Shown here piece by piece: positions 60,107 to 64,000 of a DNA stretch of 64,000 bases. This DNA comes from Hyphococcus flavus (lineage in GTDB: Bacteria; Pseudomonadota; Alphaproteobacteria; Caulobacterales; Parvularculaceae), in contig NZ_CP118166.1 in assembly GCF_028748065.1 (NCBI RefSeq), positions 1,379,501 to 1,443,500 of the forward strand. The letters run 5' to 3'. Within the stretch, counting starts at the first letter, position 1. Each line of letters begins with the position of its first letter. The notes beneath the pieces are model-generated. The model did not search any database, was not told where the DNA came from, and worked only from the letters and a program-made list of their open reading frames with translations. The position numbers and the translations under genes are program-made.

Positions 60107-61639
60107 ATGATCCGTATTCTGATATTTTTGCTGGGGTTGTTCTTTTTTGCCGGTGCAATCACTTATTTCGCCAGCCTTGATAGCCGTATTACGGGCGAAG
60201 CTTTCGGCATGCGTTTCGATGGGCCCTCAGGCCTAATCGTCGGCGGCATTATTCTGGCGTTCCTGGCGGCTATTTATCTCACGCACAAAATCAAGGACAT
60301 TATCGCTTTGCCGGCGAAAATCCGCGCCAAGGACGCAGCGTCGAAACGCGAACGTGGTATTGCTGCGCTGACACGCGGTTTTGAAGCAGTGGCGGTTGGT
60401 GATGGAAATGACGCCGCACACCATGCGCGCGTAGCGCGCCGTCATCTTGATGATGAGGCGCTGACGCGGCTCTTAAGGGCGCAAGCGGCGCAACTTTCAG
60501 GCGATACGGAAGCGGCGAAGGCGAGCTTTTCAGCCATGCTTGAGGCGCCGGAGTCCGAGTTTCTGGGGCTCAAGGGTCTTTATGCGCAGGCGATGGCGGC
60601 GGGCGATACTGCTGCTGCCAAAGGCTATGCGGAACGGGCCTTTCACTTACGCCCCAATGCCGCCTGGGCGTTCCAGTCTGTTTTCGACCTCGGTCTTGAG
60701 CGCGGCGCCTGGCGCGAAACGCGTGAGGCGCTCGCGAATGCGCGCAAAAACAACTTAATCGAAGAAGACAAGGCTAACCGCGCCCGCGCCGCCTTGCTAA
60801 CGGCCGACGCATACGCCTTGCGGTCGAGCAACAAGAGCGAGGCGCTTTCTGATCTCGAAACAGCTTTAAAACTTGCGCCCAGTTTTGCCCCAGCGGCGCT
60901 GCTCGCCGGTGAGTTGCACCTCGACGCTGGTCATAAGAACAAGGCGGCGCGCGTTGTTGAGACTGGCTTTACAGGTGCGGCGCATCCAGCACTCATCAAG
61001 TTTTATGACCGTCTTTATAAAGATGAATCGGCGGAAAAACGCGCAGAACGGCTCAAAAAACTTGCAGAGAAAAACCCTACATCGGATGAAGCGGCGTTGC
61101 TGCGTGCGCGCGCGGCGATGTTAAGCGAAGATTGGCAGACTGCGATTGACGCGCTAGAGCCGCTAGTTTCCGGCGGCGGCAGCGCGGCGGCTTATGCGTT
61201 GATGGCGAAGGCGATCGCCGGGCGCGACGGCGAGGAGGCGGCGAAACCATGGATGGAGCATGCCGCCTCCGCCCCGCGCGATCCGCGTCCTGGCGCTGAC
61301 GGCGAATTTCATCTGACCCGTGACGGCTGGGCTCGGCTGGTGCGCGAATATATGGATTACGCCCGGCTTTCCCCGCCGCCGATCGAGGAAGCGGCAGAAG
61401 GCCTTTCCGCCGATGAAGTGAGGCTGTTGTTGGCGCCGCCTGTTGCGGAGGAGCCGCTTCCTATTGATGAGGGTGAAGCCGCGCAAGAGATCGCTTCATC
61501 TCTGGGCGCAGAAAAGGAGCCGCGGGAACAGGAAGAAAAACTTTCCGCCGACTTCGGTTCTCTCGACGACGAAGACGATCACATTCATGATGATGAAGAG
61601 GCCGAGCGGGCCGCCGCGGCGGCCAGGAACGTTTCGTGA
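60107..61639 (+). CDS. hemY: HemY-type TPR membrane protein
   Basis: 510 residues. Two N-terminal helices ('IRILIFLLGLFFFAGAITYF' and 'GLIVGGIILAFLAAIYLTH') of the HemY_N domain, then TPR-like helical pairs from about 95 to 400. The C-terminus is acidic, ending 'DDEDDHIHDDEEAERAAAA'. This proteobacterial HemY is not the oxidase of the same name; it is thought to scaffold haem synthesis at the membrane. Last gene of the hem operon; palindromic repeats follow. Confidence 0.9.
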   Translation: MIRILIFLLGLFFFAGAITYFASLDSRITGEAFGMRFDGPSGLIVGGIILAFLAAIYLTHKIKDIIALPAKIRAKDAASKRERGIAALTRGFEAVAVGDGNDAAHHARVARRHLDDEALTRLLRAQAAQLSGDTEAAKASFSAMLEAPESEFLGLKGLYAQAMAAGDTAAAKGYAERAFHLRPNAAWAFQSVFDLGLERGAWRETREALANARKNNLIEEDKANRARAALLTADAYALRSSNKSEALSDLETALKLAPSFAPAALLAGELHLDAGHKNKAARVVETGFTGAAHPALIKFYDRLYKDESAEKRAERLKKLAEKNPTSDEAALLRARAAMLSEDWQTAIDALEPLVSGGGSAAAYALMAKAIAGRDGEEAAKPWMEHAASAPRDPRPGADGEFHLTRDGWARLVREYMDYARLSPPPIEEAAEGLSADEVRLLLAPPVAEEPLPIDEGEAAQEIASSLGAEKEPREQEEKLSADFGSLDDEDDHIHDDEEAERAAAAARNVS

Positions 61640-61674
61640 CAATGGCGCGTTTTGTTTTCGATCATCCATACTCT

Positions 61675-61778
61675 CCCGCTCATCCCGGTGAAAACCGGGA
61701 TCCAGCAAAAAGAACGAAGCCGGGCAAAGCCCGACATTATTAGTCAGACTGGGCCCCGGCTTGCGCCGGGGTGAGCGG
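61675..61778. repeat. Cluster of three palindromic repeats
   Basis: Arm one (61675-61706) contains ATCCCGGT/ACCGGGAT. The central hairpin (61717-61735) is CGGGC/GCCCG. Arm three (61747-61778) contains CCCCGGC/GCCGGGG. Arms one and three are the same family in opposite orientation, with CCGCTCA and CCAG ends. Lies between hemY and the convergent DUF2283-like gene and may end transcription. Confidence 0.8.
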
Positions 61779-61827
61779 AGATTGTCAAACGATCAATTCC
61801 TCAACCAGTTCTAGGCTGTTTAGTGGA

Positions 61828-62031
61828 TCACTTTGGACTAGTGGGTTTGGGTGGTGGCGGCATTGCAGGATCAATGATTTCTATGCCAGCCAGAGTTCCA
61901 TCATCTGCTACGTCTATTATGGCCTCAACAAATATTTGCTCTCTGTAGGGATGAGATTGCCTCTCAGTTGGCGCAAAATAGTAAGCGTGAACTGTAGAGT
62001 CATATGTCCAATACGCATTTCGTTTTTTCAA
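61828..62031 (-). CDS. Small DUF2283-like protein
   Basis: About 67 residues from TTG 62031 ('KKRNAYWTYDSTVHAYYF'), with 'IFVEAIIDVADDGTLAGIEI' and a Pro-rich end. The pattern YD...A.Y...(V)..IDVxxDGxLxGIEI is that of DUF2283. It begins 10 bases after the stop of the acyl-activating gene, so likely co-transcribed. A weak GTGAGTG precedes the start. Longer in-frame starts run into the upstream gene. Function unknown. Confidence 0.55.
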   Translation of the reverse strand: MKKRNAYWTYDSTVHAYYFAPTERQSHPYREQIFVEAIIDVADDGTLAGIEIIDPAMPPPPKPTSPK

Positions 62032-62041
62032 ATTACACTCA

Positions 62042-63877
62042 CTACTCCGCCGCGTTTTTAAAGTCCTTGGAATCGTCATTGGCGGCTTTGGGACTTTCAC
62101 CGGATTCTTCCGGACCATGCGCAGTTTTCTCTGGTGCCTGCGCAACAGAATTAGCCTCAACCTCTGTCGTTTTAGCTGACTTTTCCGCTTCCTTCGCGGC
62201 GGCTTTGGCTTCCTTTACGAGTTTTTTCTTCTCTGCCTTTTCCGCTGCTTCGCGTTTCTTGCGCTCTTTCTTGTCAAAGGCGGTCATGGGTTCGGCTGGG
62301 GCCGTTTTCGCTGCTTCCATGGCGATCAGCCCCTCTTCGGCCATGGTTTTGACCTTCAGATAATCAACCTTGCCGGTGCCGAGGACAGGAATTTCATCGA
62401 CAATGACGATCTTTTTCGGCACGGCGATTTCCGGCACGCCGTGACTTTGCGCCCAGGTAAGAAGAAGCCCGCGCGGCGCCTCCTTGCGATCGGTGACGAG
62501 GATCACCTGTTCGCCTTTTTTTGGGTCCGGCATAATTGCGGCTGCGTGCATGTTGTCGGGCCACACGGCCGAGGCGCAGTTTTCCACGACAGCGAGGGAT
62601 ACCATCTCGCCGCCGATTTTCGCGAAGCGTTTCAAACGACCGCGGATCGACATGTAGCCTTCGTCATTGATGGAAACGATATCGCCCGTATCGTGCCACC
62701 CTCCCTCCAGCGGGATGACAACACCAGGGTTGTCGGGAGATAAATAGCCCTTCATGACATTCAGGCCGCGTACGAATAATCGTCCGGCGCCTTCCAGCCC
62801 TTCGACCGGCTCAAGTCGCGGTTCAATGCCAGGAAGAAGTTTGCCTACCGTGCCGGAGCGGATGTCGCCCGGCTGGTTTGCTGCGATGACGGGCGAGGCT
62901 TCGGTAACGCCGTAACCTTCAAGCACTTCAAAGCCGAAGCGTTTTTCCGCCGCCTGCCGCGTTTCATCGCGCACGCGTTCGGCGCCGCAAACCGCGATGC
63001 GTAATGACGACATGCCGCCATCGGGGCTTGCGCGCATATATTGCGACAGGAACGTATCCGTCGCGAAGAGAACCGTTGAGCCGGTCTCGAAAATGCGTTT
63101 CGGGATGATCTTCGTCTGCAGCGGTGAGGGGTGAAAGACCACCGGATAGCCATTGAGCACAGGCCACAGCGCGCCGGCTGTCAGGCCGTAACAATGAAAT
63201 GTCGGCAGCGGGTTGAAAAAGATATCCGTCGGCAACAGCTCTACGTGCTCAGAAATCTGTTCAATATTGGCGATGATGTTGCGGTGAGAAAGAACGACGC
63301 CTTTCGGCGCGCCCTCGGTTCCTGACGTGAAAAGAATGACGCCCGGCTCTTCCGGATTTGGCGTCGCCGCAAGAATGCTGGGGAATAGCGGCCCCGCCAA
63401 AGCTAGCGCTTTGTCTTGCGGTTTGATCTGTTCACGAACATCTTCGAGGTGGATGATTTCAAGATCATTTTCGAGTTCGCCGATCAGCTTTTCGAGCCCG
63501 GCAAGTTCAATAAACTTTTTTGCTGTGACGATTTTCGTCACCTCGGCGGCTTTACAGGCGGCGATAAGGTTTTTGGAGCCAGCGGTGAAGTTCAGCATCG
63601 CCGGAACGCGCCCGCGCGACAGCAACGCAAAAAGTGCGATGACGGCGCCTGCGCCAGTCGGCAGCAAAATGCCGACGCGCTCTTCTTTTGATGTTTGCCT
63701 CGCGAGCGCCCCACCGAGCGCGAATGCGCCGCGTGTTATTTCCTTGTGAGTGAGTTTTCGTCCATCACCGTCAGTAACGGCGATTTTGTCTGCTTTTTCC
63801 TTACGCGCATTTTCCAGATAGGCCTGAAAAATGGCTCTTCGCGACCGGCGCTCAACGCGCTTTACCGGATCACCCAT
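62042..63877 (-). CDS. Aas-type acyl-activating (AMP-binding) enzyme
   Basis: 611 residues. AMP motif 'ILFTSGTEGAPKGVVLSHRN', 'EGYGVTEASP', 'GGWHDTGDIVSIND' and 'RGRLKRFAKIGGEMVSLAVV' match the C-terminal half of Aas (acyl-ACP synthetase of lysophospholipid re-acylation). The acyltransferase half is absent here; it may be separate to the right or missing. After about residue 515 comes a ~95-residue tail rich in Lys, Glu and Ala ('KKERKKREAAEKAEKKKLV'), not part of the fold. Probably activates fatty acids for ACP or phospholipid repair. Confidence 0.87.
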   Translation of the reverse strand: MGDPVKRVERRSRRAIFQAYLENARKEKADKIAVTDGDGRKLTHKEITRGAFALGGALARQTSKEERVGILLPTGAGAVIALFALLSRGRVPAMLNFTAGSKNLIAACKAAEVTKIVTAKKFIELAGLEKLIGELENDLEIIHLEDVREQIKPQDKALALAGPLFPSILAATPNPEEPGVILFTSGTEGAPKGVVLSHRNIIANIEQISEHVELLPTDIFFNPLPTFHCYGLTAGALWPVLNGYPVVFHPSPLQTKIIPKRIFETGSTVLFATDTFLSQYMRASPDGGMSSLRIAVCGAERVRDETRQAAEKRFGFEVLEGYGVTEASPVIAANQPGDIRSGTVGKLLPGIEPRLEPVEGLEGAGRLFVRGLNVMKGYLSPDNPGVVIPLEGGWHDTGDIVSINDEGYMSIRGRLKRFAKIGGEMVSLAVVENCASAVWPDNMHAAAIMPDPKKGEQVILVTDRKEAPRGLLLTWAQSHGVPEIAVPKKIVIVDEIPVLGTGKVDYLKVKTMAEEGLIAMEAAKTAPAEPMTAFDKKERKKREAAEKAEKKKLVKEAKAAAKEAEKSAKTTEVEANSVAQAPEKTAHGPEESGESPKAANDDSKDFKNAAE

Positions 63878-63965
63878 ATCCCTGAAATGTCCTCACCTGT
63901 TCGGCGCATGTCCCCACGCCTTTCTTTCCCGTAATGTTAGGGCATTAGGACGGAAACTTCCAGAA

Positions 63966-64000
63966 AAACGAAAAAAGCCGCCGCCAGTGGGGCTGGCGGC
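63966..64000 (-). terminator. Terminator of a - strand gene beyond the window
   Basis: Stem GCCGCCAG/CTGGCGGC (63980-63987 with 63993-64000), loop TGGGG. The A-run at 63971-63976 becomes a T-run on the - strand. The gene it serves starts to the right of base 64000. Confidence 0.75.

Overview
The window is a gene-dense chromosomal segment of an alphaproteobacterium with moderate to high G+C. The placement rests on gene content and order. A hemC-hemD-mitofilin(Mic60)-hemY block stands next to tsaD, and FlbT is present. There are an mtaB-ftsY-ispZ string, an EnvC-like/ctpA/divergent-deacetylase/rppH string, a ubiE-ubiB pair near coaBC, and ihfB-lapA-trpF-(phosphatase)-trpB. A TTAA-N7-TTAA box of the CtrA type overlaps a putative -35 region. 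I cannot fix the genus; Caulobacterales/Parvularculales-like lineages fit best. I saw no rRNA, tRNA, CRISPR array, prophage or intact insertion sequence.

Layout. 0-5.8 kb: the end of glutathione synthase, a GT4 glycosyltransferase, a membrane protein, lptF-lptG (LPS export) and an isolated flbT. 5.9-9.7 kb: mtaB, a tiny Lys-Pro-Ala repeat gene on the other strand, ftsY, septation protein A and a Nudix hydrolase. 10-18 kb: a MarR regulator with a histone-H1-like tail, a TrmH-type methyltransferase, a universal stress protein, a class V aminotransferase, exonuclease III, a TauE-type permease, lolA, a GST and an old-yellow-enzyme homologue. 18-27.3 kb: a colinear housekeeping run of obgE, nadD fused to an egtD-like methyltransferase domain, rsfS, rlmH, envC-like, ctpA, divergent polysaccharide deacetylase, rppH and an RluA-type synthase. 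27.3-35 kb: an orphan gene, NAD salvage (pnuC, nadR-like), coaBC, ubiB and ubiE. 35-38.6 kb: ihfB, lapA, trpF, a phosphatase and trpB.

38.6-40.7 kb is an AT-richer accessory patch with an IS3-type transposase remnant, two genes of unknown function and two operator-like palindromes. 40.7-52.8 kb holds metabolic and envelope genes: dienelactone hydrolase, a desaturase, an esterase, an M20D amidohydrolase, a GSGD-repeat protein, argG, an M61-like protease and a LytTR regulator. 52.8-61.6 kb holds gpsA, a regulator insertion (tetR, a small transcript, rrf2), tsaD and the haem/Mic60 operon. 61.6-64 kb holds palindromic repeats, a DUF2283-like gene and an Aas-type acyl-activating enzyme.

The most unusual item is the single open frame at 19310-20923. 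It joins a complete NadD (NAD synthesis) to a complete EgtD-like histidine methyltransferase domain at the normal nadD position between obgE and rsfS. Other items worth attention are two short transcription units with C-rich segments and strong terminators (one on each strand), the H1-tailed MarR protein, the 32-residue KP-repeat protein, the CtrA-type promoter at 52.4 kb and a 34-base repeat shared by rrf2 and tsaD on opposite coding strands.
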